Assembly: GCA_000720805.1 (NCBI GenBank)
Contig: JODI01000034.1
Span: forward strand, 62,001 to 126,000
Length of the DNA: 64,000 nt
Source: Streptomyces violaceoruber
GTDB lineage: Bacteria > Actinomycetota > Actinomycetes > Streptomycetales > Streptomycetaceae
Reading direction: 5' to 3'
Shown here: positions 33,449-42,104 of the stretch, one piece after another
Numbering within the stretch: the stretch's first letter is position 1
Layout of the letters: each line of letters starts with the position of its first letter
Made by a program: the position numbers and the translations under genes
The notes under the pieces: generated by a model
The model's database searches: none
Seen by the model: the letters and a program-made list of their open reading frames with translations, nothing else
Told to the model about the DNA's origin: nothing

Positions 33449-35695
33449 TCAGGCGCGTACGAGCTCCTTCTTCTCGTCCGAGTCGGGGTCGGGGTCGGGG
33501 TCCGCGTCCCTGTCGGCCTGGGTGCGCAGGCCCTCGCCCTCGACGTCCACGTTCGGCAGGGCGCGGTCCAGCCACTTCGGCAGCCACCAGGCCTTCGTGC
33601 CGAGCAGCGCGAGCACCGCCGGGACGATCGCCATGCGGACCACGAACGCGTCGAAGAAGACGGCGATCGCGAGGCCGAAGCCGATCATCTTGATCATGGC
33701 CTCGCCGGCGCTGATGAAGCCGCCGAAGACGGCCATCATGATGATCGCGGCGGCGGCCACGACCCGGGCGCTGTGCCGGAAGCCGGTGACCACGGCCTGG
33801 GCCGGTGTCTCGCCGTGGACGTACGCCTCCCGCATCCGGGTCACGAGGAACACCTCGTAGTCCATCGCGAGGCCGAAGACCACGCCGACCATGAAGATCG
33901 GCATCATCGACATGATCGGGCCGGTCTCCTCGACGCCGATCAGGCCGGACAGCCAGCCCCACTGGAAGACCGCGACCACGGCACCGAGCGCGGCGAGCAC
34001 GCTGAGCAGGAAGCCGAGGGCCGCCTTCAGCGGGACCAGGATGGAGCGGAAGACCGCGATCAGGAGCAGGAAGGCGAGGCCGACCACCAGAGCCAAGTAC
34101 GGGATCAGCGCGTCGGTGAGCTTCTGCGAGAAGTCGATGTTCATCGCGGTGGCGCCGGTGACCAGGACCTTCGCGCCCGTGTCGGCCTGGACGCCGGCGC
34201 CCTTGTCACGGATGGCGTGCACCAGGTCCTCGGTCTGGACCGAGGACGGCTTGGAGCCCGGAATCACGGTGATCGTCGCGGTGTCGCCGGTCTTGTTGAA
34301 GGCGGCCGGGGTCACCGTCGCGACATCCTCGAGGCCCTTGATCCCGTCGGTCACCGTGGTGGCCGCGGCCTTGGGGTCGTCGCTGTTCTTGGCGTCGACC
34401 ACGATCATCAGGGGGCCGTTGAAGCCGGGGCCGAAGCCCTCCGACAGCAGGTCGTACGCCCGGCGCTGCGTGGTGGACGTCGGTTGCGAGCCGTCGTCGG
34501 GCAGGCCCAGTTCCAGCTGGGTGGCCGGGAGGGCGATCGCCCCCAGACCGACCACGCCGAGCAGCAGCACGGCGGCCGGGCGGCGGATGACGAAGCTCGC
34601 CCAACGGGCGCCCAGGCCGGGCTTGGCCTGCGGCTTCTGGGCGTTCTCGGAGGTGTTGCCGCCGCGCGGCCTGCGCTTCTCGCCGGTCGCCCGGACCTTC
34701 CGGCCCGCGTATCCGAGCAGTGCCGGGATCATCGTGAGCGCGATGAGGACGGCGACCACGACCGTGCCCGCCGCCGCGAGGCCCATCTTGGTCAGCATCG
34801 GGACGTTGACGACCGCGAGGCCCGCCAGCGCGATCACGACCGTGAGGCCGGCGAAGACCACCGCCGAGCCGGCGGTGCCGGTGGCGCGGCCGACCGCCTC
34901 CTCGCGGTCCCGGCCCTCGGCCAGTTCGCTGCGGTAGCGGGAGACGATGAACAGCGCGTAGTCGATGCCGACCGCGAGACCGATCATCAGCGCGAGCGTG
35001 GAGGTGGTGTCGCCGAGGTCGAGCGCCTTGGCGAGGGCGGTGATGGTGGAGACGCCGATCCCGACGCCGATGATCGCCGTCAGCAGCGGCAGTCCGGCCG
35101 CGACCAGTGAGCCCAGGGTGACCACGAGGACGACCGCGGCGAGGGCGAGACCGACGGCCTCGCCGGCCGCCCCCGGCTCGGCCCCGGCCTGCAGGGCGTC
35201 ACCTCCGACGTCGACGGTCAGACCGGTGGCCCGGGCCTCGTCGGCGGCCTTCTCCAGGGCGTTTCGGGTCGCGTCCTTGAGTTCCATGCCGGGAACGGCG
35301 TACTTCACGGACGTGTAGGCGACCGTGCCGTCCTTGCTGACGGCGTGGGTCGTGAACGGGTCGGTGACGGAGACGACCTCGGAGCCGTCGCTCAGCTCCT
35401 TGACGGTCTTGTCGACGGTCGCCCTGTGGCCGGCGTCCGTCATCTTCTCGCCGTCGGGCGCCTTGAAGACGATGCGCCCGGTCCCGCCGTCCGCACTGGC
35501 TCCGGGGAAGCGCTGTTCCAGCAGGTCGAAAGCTTTCTGCGCTTCCGTCCCCGGCATGGAGAAGGAGGTGGTTCCGGCCGCGGGGGCGCTGGCCGCGCCG
35601 ACGCCCGCGAGCGTCAGCAGGGCCACCCATATCAGGGCGACGAAATGCCGTCGCCGGAAGGCGAGCCGGCCGAGTTTGTAGAGGAACGTGGCCAC
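33449..35695 (-). CDS. MMPL/RND-family membrane transporter
   Basis: This 748-residue transporter has the double six-helix MMPL layout. A first transmembrane helix (HFVALIWVALLTLAGVGAAS) and a large outside loop (40-170) are followed by a helix block with AVGIDYALFIVSRYRSELAE. A second outside loop precedes a second block with FGLAMDYEVFLVTRMREAYV. Both helix-4-type segments carry the G-x-D-Y proton-relay pattern. MMPL proteins export lipids, siderophores or drugs. The C-terminus is Asp/Pro-rich. A TetR gene is immediately upstream on the same strand and probably represses it. Confidence 0.92.
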   Translation of the reverse strand: MATFLYKLGRLAFRRRHFVALIWVALLTLAGVGAASAPAAGTTSFSMPGTEAQKAFDLLEQRFPGASADGGTGRIVFKAPDGEKMTDAGHRATVDKTVKELSDGSEVVSVTDPFTTHAVSKDGTVAYTSVKYAVPGMELKDATRNALEKAADEARATGLTVDVGGDALQAGAEPGAAGEAVGLALAAVVLVVTLGSLVAAGLPLLTAIIGVGIGVSTITALAKALDLGDTTSTLALMIGLAVGIDYALFIVSRYRSELAEGRDREEAVGRATGTAGSAVVFAGLTVVIALAGLAVVNVPMLTKMGLAAAGTVVVAVLIALTMIPALLGYAGRKVRATGEKRRPRGGNTSENAQKPQAKPGLGARWASFVIRRPAAVLLLGVVGLGAIALPATQLELGLPDDGSQPTSTTQRRAYDLLSEGFGPGFNGPLMIVVDAKNSDDPKAAATTVTDGIKGLEDVATVTPAAFNKTGDTATITVIPGSKPSSVQTEDLVHAIRDKGAGVQADTGAKVLVTGATAMNIDFSQKLTDALIPYLALVVGLAFLLLIAVFRSILVPLKAALGFLLSVLAALGAVVAVFQWGWLSGLIGVEETGPIMSMMPIFMVGVVFGLAMDYEVFLVTRMREAYVHGETPAQAVVTGFRHSARVVAAAAIIMMAVFGGFISAGEAMIKMIGFGLAIAVFFDAFVVRMAIVPAVLALLGTKAWWLPKWLDRALPNVDVEGEGLRTQADRDADPDPDPDSDEKKELVRA

Positions 35696-35822
35696 GAAGG
35701 CGTACTCCCGGTCAGGTCGTGTTGTGGTGCGGGGAAAGAGTGATCAGCCCGGTGGGTGGCAGGCGTGATCGTCCCGACGACGTGAGCGGTTACGTCAGGT
35801 GGGGTCCAGCTGTGGGGACTTG

Positions 35823-36422
35823 CTAGGAGATCGCCACGCCGAGGGCGGGGAGGACCACGGCGTCGGTGTACGAACGCAGGAACTCCTGCGTGGGTGGCAG
35901 ATCGTCGACCAGCGTGCGGGTGGCGAACGCGCCGACCAGCATGTGCACGACGTACCCGACTGCCGGGCAGTCGGCCCGGATCTCGCCTCGGTCGACCGCG
36001 CGTTGCACCACCCGCTGGAACTCAGCCATCTCCGGCTCGACCAGCAGTTCCTTGAACGCCCGCATCAGATCCGGATTGTTGTGCGACGCCATGGCGAGCG
36101 CCCGCATCAGGTCGGAGTTCCGCTCCATGGTGCAGTCGTCCTCGAGCGCGAGGAGGGTATGGAGGTCACCCCGGATGGATCCGGTGTCGACATCGCCGAT
36201 CATGCCTGGCTTGTTGTGCCGCATGGCCTTCACGACCAGCTCGGGCTTGCCGCCCCACTGACGGTAGAGCGTGGCCTTGCTGGAGCGCGTGCGGGCGGCC
36301 ACGGCGTCCATCGTCAGGGCGTCGTAGCCGACTTCCCGGAGCAGGTCGAGCACGGCCGAGTACAGCTCGGCCTCACGCTCGGGCGTGATCCGACTGCGAC
36401 GCGCCGTTGCGACCTCAGTCAT
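35823..36422 (-). CDS. TetR-family transcriptional regulator
   Basis: This 199-residue protein has an N-terminal TetR HTH (about 15-60: LREVGYDALTMDAVAARTRS, then SKATLYRQWGGKPELVVKAM) and an all-helical ligand domain. ATG 36422 follows GGGGAAGGTGAG; the longer in-frame start at 36524 would read through the promoter palindrome. It precedes the MMPL transporter gene (127 bases) on the same strand and is divergent from the tricorn-type protease. Control of its own gene and the transporter is inferred from the operator upstream. Confidence 0.9.
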   Translation of the reverse strand: MTEVATARRSRITPEREAELYSAVLDLLREVGYDALTMDAVAARTRSSKATLYRQWGGKPELVVKAMRHNKPGMIGDVDTGSIRGDLHTLLALEDDCTMERNSDLMRALAMASHNNPDLMRAFKELLVEPEMAEFQRVVQRAVDRGEIRADCPAVGYVVHMLVGAFATRTLVDDLPPTQEFLRSYTDAVVLPALGVAIS

Positions 36423-36492
36423 GGCTCTCACCTTCCCCGGCTCCGAACGACACGGTTTCGTACATGACGAATGTAGCGCATCCCTCAAGCGA

Positions 36493-36509
36493 AACGAAAC
36501 TGTTTCGTT
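36493..36509. promoter_or_regulatory. TetR operator candidate
   Basis: AACGAAAC-T-GTTTCGTT is a perfect 8-1-8 palindrome in the divergent gap between the TetR gene and the tricorn gene. A related half-site, GGTTTCGTAC, lies at about 36454-36463. AT-rich motifs like this stand out strongly from the GC-rich background. Confidence 0.7.
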
Positions 36510-36602
36510 CGTGTCGAGCGTCACCTTGAGGGCGCGTGGCGAGAAACCGTGCCCGACCTTTCATAAGTTGCCCTGGTCCATCCCCGGGAAAAGCATGGGA
36601 AG

Positions 36603-39600
36603 GTGAGCTATTTGCGCCTTCCGCATCTGAGCGGCGACCTGCTGTGCTTCGTCGCCGAGGACGACCTCTGGCTGGCCCCCCTCGACGGCCCCGGCCGTGC
36701 CTGGCGGCTCACCGTCGACCGCACCAAACTCGGCCACCCCCGCTTCTCGCCCGACGGGAGCCGGATCGCGTACACGAGCTGGTGGACCTCGGTCCCCGAG
36801 ATCCACCTGGTCCCGGCGGAGGGCGGACCGAGCCGGCGGCTGACCCACTGGGGATCTCCGGACACCCAGGTCTGCGGCTGGACCCCCTGCGGCGAGATCC
36901 TCGCGGTCGCCTCGCACGGCGAGCCCTTCTCCTACTTCACCTGGGCGTACAAGGTCCACCCCGACGGCGACCCCGGCCGCAAGCTCCCTTGGGGCCCGGT
37001 CTCCGACATCCAGGCCGCCGACCTGGACGGCGAACGCAGAACGCTCCTGCTCACCGGCACCCCGCCGCACGAACCAGCCGCCTGGAAGCGCTACCGGGGC
37101 GGTGCCACGGGCCGCCTGTGGCTGCACGGCGAGCGCATCCTCGCCGACCTGGACGGTCACCTGCACTCCCCTCTGTTCGTCGGCGGCCGGATCGCCTTCC
37201 TCTCCGACCACGAGGGTGTCGGCAACCTCTACTCCTGCGCGCACGACGGCTCCGACCTGCGCCGGCACACCGACCACGACGCCTTCTACGCCCGGCACGC
37301 GGCGAGCGACGGCACGCGGGTGGTGTACCAGTGCGCGGGTGACCTGTGGATCGTCGACGACCTGGCCGCCGACTCCGTGCCCCGCCGGCTGGACGTCCGG
37401 CTGAGCGGGCCGCGCGCGGGACGCCGTACGTACCAGGTGCCCGCGGCCCACCACGTGGACGGCATCTCGGTGGACGAGACGGGCCGCGCGAGCGCCGTCG
37501 TCGTCCGCGGAAGCCTGTACTGGCTCACCCACCGCGACGGCCCCGCCCGCACCCTCACGGACACGCCGGGGGTACGGGTCCGGCTCCCGGAGATGCTCGG
37601 CTCGGGCGGCCAGGTGGCGTACGTGACCGACGCGGAGGGCGAGGACGCGGTCGAGATCGCCTACCTGCCGAGGGCGACCGGGGACCGGGCACCGCGCCGG
37701 CCTGCGTCGGGAGAGCTGGGCCGCGTACTCGAACTGGTCTCGGACCCGCGGGGCGAACGACTGGCGATCGCCTCCCACGACGGACGGCTGCTGCTCCTCA
37801 CGGTGTCCGACGACACGGGCACCGAGGACGGCGTCGGCGAGATCGTCGAGCTCATCCACTCGGTCAACGGCCCCGTACGCGACCTCGCGTTCTCCCCGGA
37901 CGGGGCCTGGCTGACCTGGTCGCACCCGGGTATCGGCAGGACGCTGCGGCAGATCAAGATGGCCCGCATCTCCGGCACCGCACAGGGCGGCCCGCTGACC
38001 GTCGACGTCACGGACGGCCGCTTCGAGGACGAGAACCCGGTCTTCACCAGGGACGGCCGCTACCTCGCCTTCCTGTCCTGGCGGGGCTTCGACCCGGTGT
38101 ACGACGTCCACACCGGGGACCTGTCCTTCCCTCTCGGCTGCCGCCCCTACCTGGTCCCGCTCTCCTCGGCCACCCCCTCCCCCTTCGCCCTGAACCCGGA
38201 GGGCCGGCCGGCCGCCGGGGGCCTGGACGTCGCGGAGGAGGACGAGGGCGGCGACGGCACGGTGACCGTCGAGGTCGAGGGCCTGGAGAGCCGGGTGACG
38301 CCCTTCCCGGTGGCCGCCTCCAAGTACTCGGCGCTGTACCCGGTCGCCGGCGGCGGCCTGGTCTGGCTGCGCTGGCCGATCTCGGGCGCGCTGGGTGAGA
38401 CGTTCGCGAACCCGGACGACACCAGCGGCCGCCCGACGCTGGAGCACTTCACCATCAGCAAGGCGAAGAAGTCCGAACTGGTCGAGCACCTGGACTGGTT
38501 CGCGGTCAGCGGCGACGGCACCCGACTGGTGGTCGTCGACGAGGGCGACCTGCGCGCGGTCCCGTCCGCCGAGCCCGGCGACGTCGATACGACGGTCTGG
38601 ATCGACGCCCGCCGCATCCTGCACGAGGTCGACCCGGCCGCCGAGTGGCGCCAGGCGTACGAGGAGGCGGGCCGGCTCATCCGGGCGTACTTCTGGGAAC
38701 CCGGGATGTGCGGCATCGACTGGGACGCGGTGCTCGCCCAGTACCGCCCGCTGGTCGAACGGGTCGCGTCCCCCGACGAGTTCGCGGACCTGCTGCGCGA
38801 GGTGCTGGGCGAGCTGGGCACCTCCCACGCCTACGTCTCCTCCGCCCGCCGCAACGAGGGCCCGCCGCACTACCAGCGCCGGCAGGGCCTGCTCGGCGCC
38901 AACTTCGTCCCCAGAGACGGCGGTTGGGCGGTCCGGCGGATCCTGCCCGGCGACTCCTCCGACTCCAAGGCACGTTCACCGCTGGCCGGCACGGGCATCC
39001 GGGAGGGCGCGTTGCTGACCCACGTCGACGGCCGCCCCGTCGACCCGGTCGCGGGCCCCTACCCCTTGCTGGCTGGGGCGGGCGGTACGACGGTGGAGCT
39101 GACGTTCGCACCGGCGGAGGGAGAGGGCCCGTCGCGGCGGGTGGCCGTGGTGCCGCTGATCGACGAGCGCCCCCTGCGCTACCAGGACTGGGTGGCCAAA
39201 CGCCGGGCGGTCGTACGGGAGTTGAGCGGCGGGCGGTGCGGCTATCTGCACATCCCCGACATGGGGGGCTCGGGCTGGGCCCAGTTCAACCGGGACCTGC
39301 GCATGGAGGTGTCGCGGCCCGCTCTGATCGTCGACGTACGCGGCAACGCGGGCGGCCACATCAGCGAACTGGTCGTGGAGAAACTGACCCGCACCATCCT
39401 CGGCTGGGACCTGACGAGGGGCGCCCAGCCGGTGTCGTACGCCTCCACCGCCCCGCGCGGCCCGGTCGTCGCCCTGGCCGACGAGGCCACCTCCTCCGAC
39501 GGCGACATGATCACGGCCGCCTTCAAACTCCTCGGGCTGGGCCCGGTGGTCGGTCAGCGCACCTGGGGCGGGGTCGTCGGCATGACCGGCCGCCACCAAC

Positions 39601-39860
39601 TGGGCGACGGCACGGTGATCACGGTGCCGATGAACGCGGCCTGGTTCGACGCGTACGGCTGGTCCGTGGAGAACCACGGCGTCGCCCCCGACCTGGAGAT
39701 CCTCCGCACCCCCCTGGACTGGGCGGAGGGCAGGCACGCCCAGTTGGCCGACGCGGTACAACTCGCGCTGGACCTCCTGGAGACCAACCCGCCCGCGACG
39801 CCTCCGGATTACCGGCACGTACCGGACAGATCGAGGCCGCAGCTGCCGCCGCGGCATTGA
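36603..39860 (+). CDS. Tricorn-type protease (WD/TolB propeller, PDZ, S41 peptidase)
   Basis: This 1085-residue protein matches the length of tricorn protease. Residues 1-650 form two beta-propellers (such as GHPRFSPDGSRIAYTSWWTS and VRDLAFSPDGAWLTWSHPGI). After a helical segment comes a PDZ domain (about 770-850, RRILPGDSSDSKARSPLAGT). The C-terminal S41-type peptidase core shows GELGTSHAYVS with H742 and DEATSSDGDMITAAFKL with the nucleophile Ser at 964/965. Tricorn degrades peptides released by the proteasome. GTG 36603 has GGGAAAA upstream. It is a single gene, ended by a strong stem-loop. Confidence 0.92.
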   Translation: MSYLRLPHLSGDLLCFVAEDDLWLAPLDGPGRAWRLTVDRTKLGHPRFSPDGSRIAYTSWWTSVPEIHLVPAEGGPSRRLTHWGSPDTQVCGWTPCGEILAVASHGEPFSYFTWAYKVHPDGDPGRKLPWGPVSDIQAADLDGERRTLLLTGTPPHEPAAWKRYRGGATGRLWLHGERILADLDGHLHSPLFVGGRIAFLSDHEGVGNLYSCAHDGSDLRRHTDHDAFYARHAASDGTRVVYQCAGDLWIVDDLAADSVPRRLDVRLSGPRAGRRTYQVPAAHHVDGISVDETGRASAVVVRGSLYWLTHRDGPARTLTDTPGVRVRLPEMLGSGGQVAYVTDAEGEDAVEIAYLPRATGDRAPRRPASGELGRVLELVSDPRGERLAIASHDGRLLLLTVSDDTGTEDGVGEIVELIHSVNGPVRDLAFSPDGAWLTWSHPGIGRTLRQIKMARISGTAQGGPLTVDVTDGRFEDENPVFTRDGRYLAFLSWRGFDPVYDVHTGDLSFPLGCRPYLVPLSSATPSPFALNPEGRPAAGGLDVAEEDEGGDGTVTVEVEGLESRVTPFPVAASKYSALYPVAGGGLVWLRWPISGALGETFANPDDTSGRPTLEHFTISKAKKSELVEHLDWFAVSGDGTRLVVVDEGDLRAVPSAEPGDVDTTVWIDARRILHEVDPAAEWRQAYEEAGRLIRAYFWEPGMCGIDWDAVLAQYRPLVERVASPDEFADLLREVLGELGTSHAYVSSARRNEGPPHYQRRQGLLGANFVPRDGGWAVRRILPGDSSDSKARSPLAGTGIREGALLTHVDGRPVDPVAGPYPLLAGAGGTTVELTFAPAEGEGPSRRVAVVPLIDERPLRYQDWVAKRRAVVRELSGGRCGYLHIPDMGGSGWAQFNRDLRMEVSRPALIVDVRGNAGGHISELVVEKLTRTILGWDLTRGAQPVSYASTAPRGPVVALADEATSSDGDMITAAFKLLGLGPVVGQRTWGGVVGMTGRHQLGDGTVITVPMNAAWFDAYGWSVENHGVAPDLEILRTPLDWAEGRHAQLADAVQLALDLLETNPPATPPDYRHVPDRSRPQLPPRH

Positions 39861-39868
39861 CAGGCGAC

Positions 39869-39896
39869 GGAGGCGGAGGCGGAGGCGGAGGCGGAG
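39869..39896. repeat. Short GGAGGC hexamer array
   Basis: Four full copies plus a partial copy of GGAGGC lie eight bases after the tricorn stop codon. They are non-coding and of no evident function. Confidence 0.8.
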
Positions 39897-39904
39897 CACA
39901 AAAA

Positions 39905-39938
39905 CGCGGGGCGCCCTCCCGTCGAAGGGCACCCCGCG
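39905..39938. terminator. Bidirectional terminator
   Basis: CGCGGGG (39905-39911) pairs with CCCCGCG (39932-39938), and GCCCT (39913-39917) with AGGGC (39926-39930). An A-run on the 5' side gives a U-tract for minus-strand transcription. It separates the convergent tricorn and small-protein genes. Confidence 0.7.
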
Positions 39939-39964
39939 CTCACAGGCCGAAGCCGAACGCTACG

Positions 39965-40207
39965 TCAGACCTCGTAGTCCGGGTCGAGCCGGTCCTGCTC
40001 CTCGCGCTCCCGGCGCATGCGCTCGTTCTCCTCGTCGCGCATACGGTCGTCACGCATGCGGTCGTCGCGCGGCCGCTCGCCCGGCCGACCCTTCGGCTGA
40101 CCCTGCTGGCCGCGCTGCTGAGCCTTCTCGCGGGCCTGCTGGGCCTTCTGCTTGGCCTGCTCCTGCCACTGCTCCGACTTGTCCTGGAACTGGTCCTTCA
40201 TACCCAT
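39965..40207 (-). CDS. Small highly charged hydrophilic protein
   Basis: This 80-residue protein begins MGMKDQFQDKSEQWQEQAKQ. The first half is a Lys/Gln/Ala-rich probable helix or coiled coil; the second half is Arg/Asp/Glu-rich (DDRMRDDRMRDEENERM). There is no hydrophobic core, so it may be disordered. Similar small hydrophilic proteins are common in Streptomyces and have no known function. A ribosome site (ACGGGAG) lies upstream. Confidence 0.7.
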   Translation of the reverse strand: MGMKDQFQDKSEQWQEQAKQKAQQAREKAQQRGQQGQPKGRPGERPRDDRMRDDRMRDEENERMRREREEQDRLDPDYEV

Positions 40208-40296
40208 GTGGGTTCACTCCCGTAATGAGTGGGGGGTTGGTCCCCTCGGGTGGGGCTCGACCAGATTCACACGGGCCGTCACGGTGCGCATGTCGA

Positions 40297-41181
40297 TCAA
40301 CTACGGTGTGTAGCGCGAGCCTCCTCGTCGGCCGCCCCACCTGCGCCGACGAGTCCGGAGCCGATGCCGTCCAGCCGGGACCCGAACCGCCGCATCTCCC
40401 GCGGCCCGACGGCCCCGATGATCCCGGGCAGGTATCCCCGTACGCCCTGCATCCCGCGCAGCCACCACTGGCCGTAGACATGGCTCGACCGCCGCTCGAT
40501 GCCGGCCACCAGCCGGTCCACCGCCGGTCCCAGGGGGTAGGTCTTGTTGGACGGCCAGGGCAGCCGCTGCCGCAACTCCCGCATCACCGCGTCCTGGTCG
40601 GCCCCGCGCACCATGTCCGTGTCGGTCCACGACAGGTACCCGACCCCGACCCGCACCCCCTGGTGACCGACCTCGGCCCGCAGGCTGTGCGCGTACGCCT
40701 CCACGCCCGCCTTGGACGCGCAGTACGCCGTCATCATCGGCGCCGGGGCGATCGCGGCGAGGGAGGCGATCTGGAGCAGATAGCCCCGGCTCTCCACCAG
40801 CGACGGCAGGAAAGCCCGGGCGGTCACGGCCGACCCGATCAGGTTGACCTCGATCACCCGCCGCCAGGCCACGGGATCGGAGTCGACGAACGGGCCGCCG
40901 GTGGCGACCCCCGCGTTGGCGACCACGATGTCGACCTTCCCGAACCGTTCCCCGACCTCTCCGGCGACGCGGGTCATCGCCTCGTGGTCGGTGACGTCGG
41001 CGTACCAGTGGCCGCTGTCGCCGTGCAGCCGCGCGGCGACCTGCTCGAGCGCGTCCGGCTCCAGCCCGACCAGCGCCACCGTCGCCCCGCGCGCGGACAG
41101 CTTGCGGGCCACCAACTCCCCCACGCCACGCGCCGCTCCGGTGACGACGGCGACCTGCCCCTCAAGGCTCACCCTGGTCAT
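40297..41181 (-). CDS. Short-chain dehydrogenase/reductase
   Basis: This 294-residue SDR has the NAD(P) site VAVVTGAARGVGELVARKL (TGxxxGxG), the N-A-G motif (VVANAGVATGG), catalytic S and Y-x-x-x-K (IASLAAIAPAPMMTAYCASK) and a C-terminal extension of about 60 residues. It is the last gene of a three-gene operon with a Baeyer-Villiger monooxygenase and an alpha/beta hydrolase. ATG 41181 overlaps the hydrolase stop as ATGA. It probably oxidises the alcohol released by the hydrolase, or supplies the ketone. Confidence 0.9.
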   Translation of the reverse strand: MTRVSLEGQVAVVTGAARGVGELVARKLSARGATVALVGLEPDALEQVAARLHGDSGHWYADVTDHEAMTRVAGEVGERFGKVDIVVANAGVATGGPFVDSDPVAWRRVIEVNLIGSAVTARAFLPSLVESRGYLLQIASLAAIAPAPMMTAYCASKAGVEAYAHSLRAEVGHQGVRVGVGYLSWTDTDMVRGADQDAVMRELRQRLPWPSNKTYPLGPAVDRLVAGIERRSSHVYGQWWLRGMQGVRGYLPGIIGAVGPREMRRFGSRLDGIGSGLVGAGGAADEEARATHRS

Positions 41182-42104
41182 GCACCCTCCTCGATCTGCG
41201 CCCCCGTCACACAGGCGGTGACGAGTGTTCGGATCCTCCCGGTGACCAGCTCCGGCGCCTCGACCGGCGTCATATGGCCGACCCCGGGCAGCTCGGTCAG
41301 ACCCACGCAGTCCGGCAGCGCGGCGGCCAGCGCGCGGGCCTGCACCGGCGGCGTGAGCCGGTCGGCCGAGCCCACGACGACCTCCGTCGGTGCGCTCAAC
41401 TCCCGTACGCCGTGGTCGAGATCGAGCAGGCCGAGGACGTGCGACCAGGCGTGGCGCACCCCGCGCGGGCAGGCGTGCACGATACGGGCGCACGCCTCGA
41501 CCATGTCGGGGGCCGAACCGGGGCCCATCGTCGCGTACCTGAGGATCCGCCGGGCCAGCGGCGTGACCGGTCCGAGCGGGGCGCGGGAGCCGAGCAGCCG
41601 ACCGGTCAGCCAGGTCCGCAGCCGGCCCGGGCGGATCGGTAGCACCAGCGACTCGGCGACCAGCCGCGACGAGCCCGTGCTGCACAGCAGGACGGCCGCC
41701 GCGTGTTCACGGAACGCGGGCCTGGTGGCGGCGGCCATGACCGTCATCCCGCCCATCGAGTGACCGGCGATCACCGCCTTCTCGCCGGGCGCGAGGGTGG
41801 CCCGCAGTACGGCTTCGAGGTCGTCCGCGAGTCCGTCCGTGGTGCAGGCGGGGCTCGCGGGGCTGCGTCCGTGGCCCCGCTGGTCGTAGGCGATGACCCG
41901 GTGGTCGACGGACAGGTCCCGGATCTGCGCCGCCCAGAAGGCGGTCGAGCAGGTCCAGCCGTGCACGAGGACCACGGCGGGCGCCTGCTCGACTCCGTGC
42001 ACCTCGACGTGCAGCCGGGAGCCGTCGGCGGAGGCGACGGTGAGGACGCGCGCGGGGACGGGCGGGGCGTAGGTGCCGGAGGAGACGTGCGCCGGGCGGC
42101 TCAT
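41178..42104 (-). CDS. Alpha/beta hydrolase
   Basis: This 308-residue enzyme has an oxyanion-hole motif (VLVHGWTCSTAFWAAQI), a G-H-S-M-G-G nucleophile elbow (VIAGHSMGGMTVMAA), an acid residue near VVVGSADRLTPPV, and a catalytic His in LPGVGHMTPVEAPE. ATG 42104 overlaps the monooxygenase stop as ATGA. In this operon it would hydrolyse the ester or lactone made by the monooxygenase. The substrate is unknown. Confidence 0.9.
   Translation of the reverse strand: MSRPAHVSSGTYAPPVPARVLTVASADGSRLHVEVHGVEQAPAVVLVHGWTCSTAFWAAQIRDLSVDHRVIAYDQRGHGRSPASPACTTDGLADDLEAVLRATLAPGEKAVIAGHSMGGMTVMAAATRPAFREHAAAVLLCSTGSSRLVAESLVLPIRPGRLRTWLTGRLLGSRAPLGPVTPLARRILRYATMGPGSAPDMVEACARIVHACPRGVRHAWSHVLGLLDLDHGVRELSAPTEVVVGSADRLTPPVQARALAAALPDCVGLTELPGVGHMTPVEAPELVTGRIRTLVTACVTGAQIEEGA

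Noticed and set aside
33138..33860. 240-residue open frame across the adapter
   Set aside because: It contains the artefact peptide SLIHISEPTR and then an antisense reading of the MMPL gene; not a real protein.
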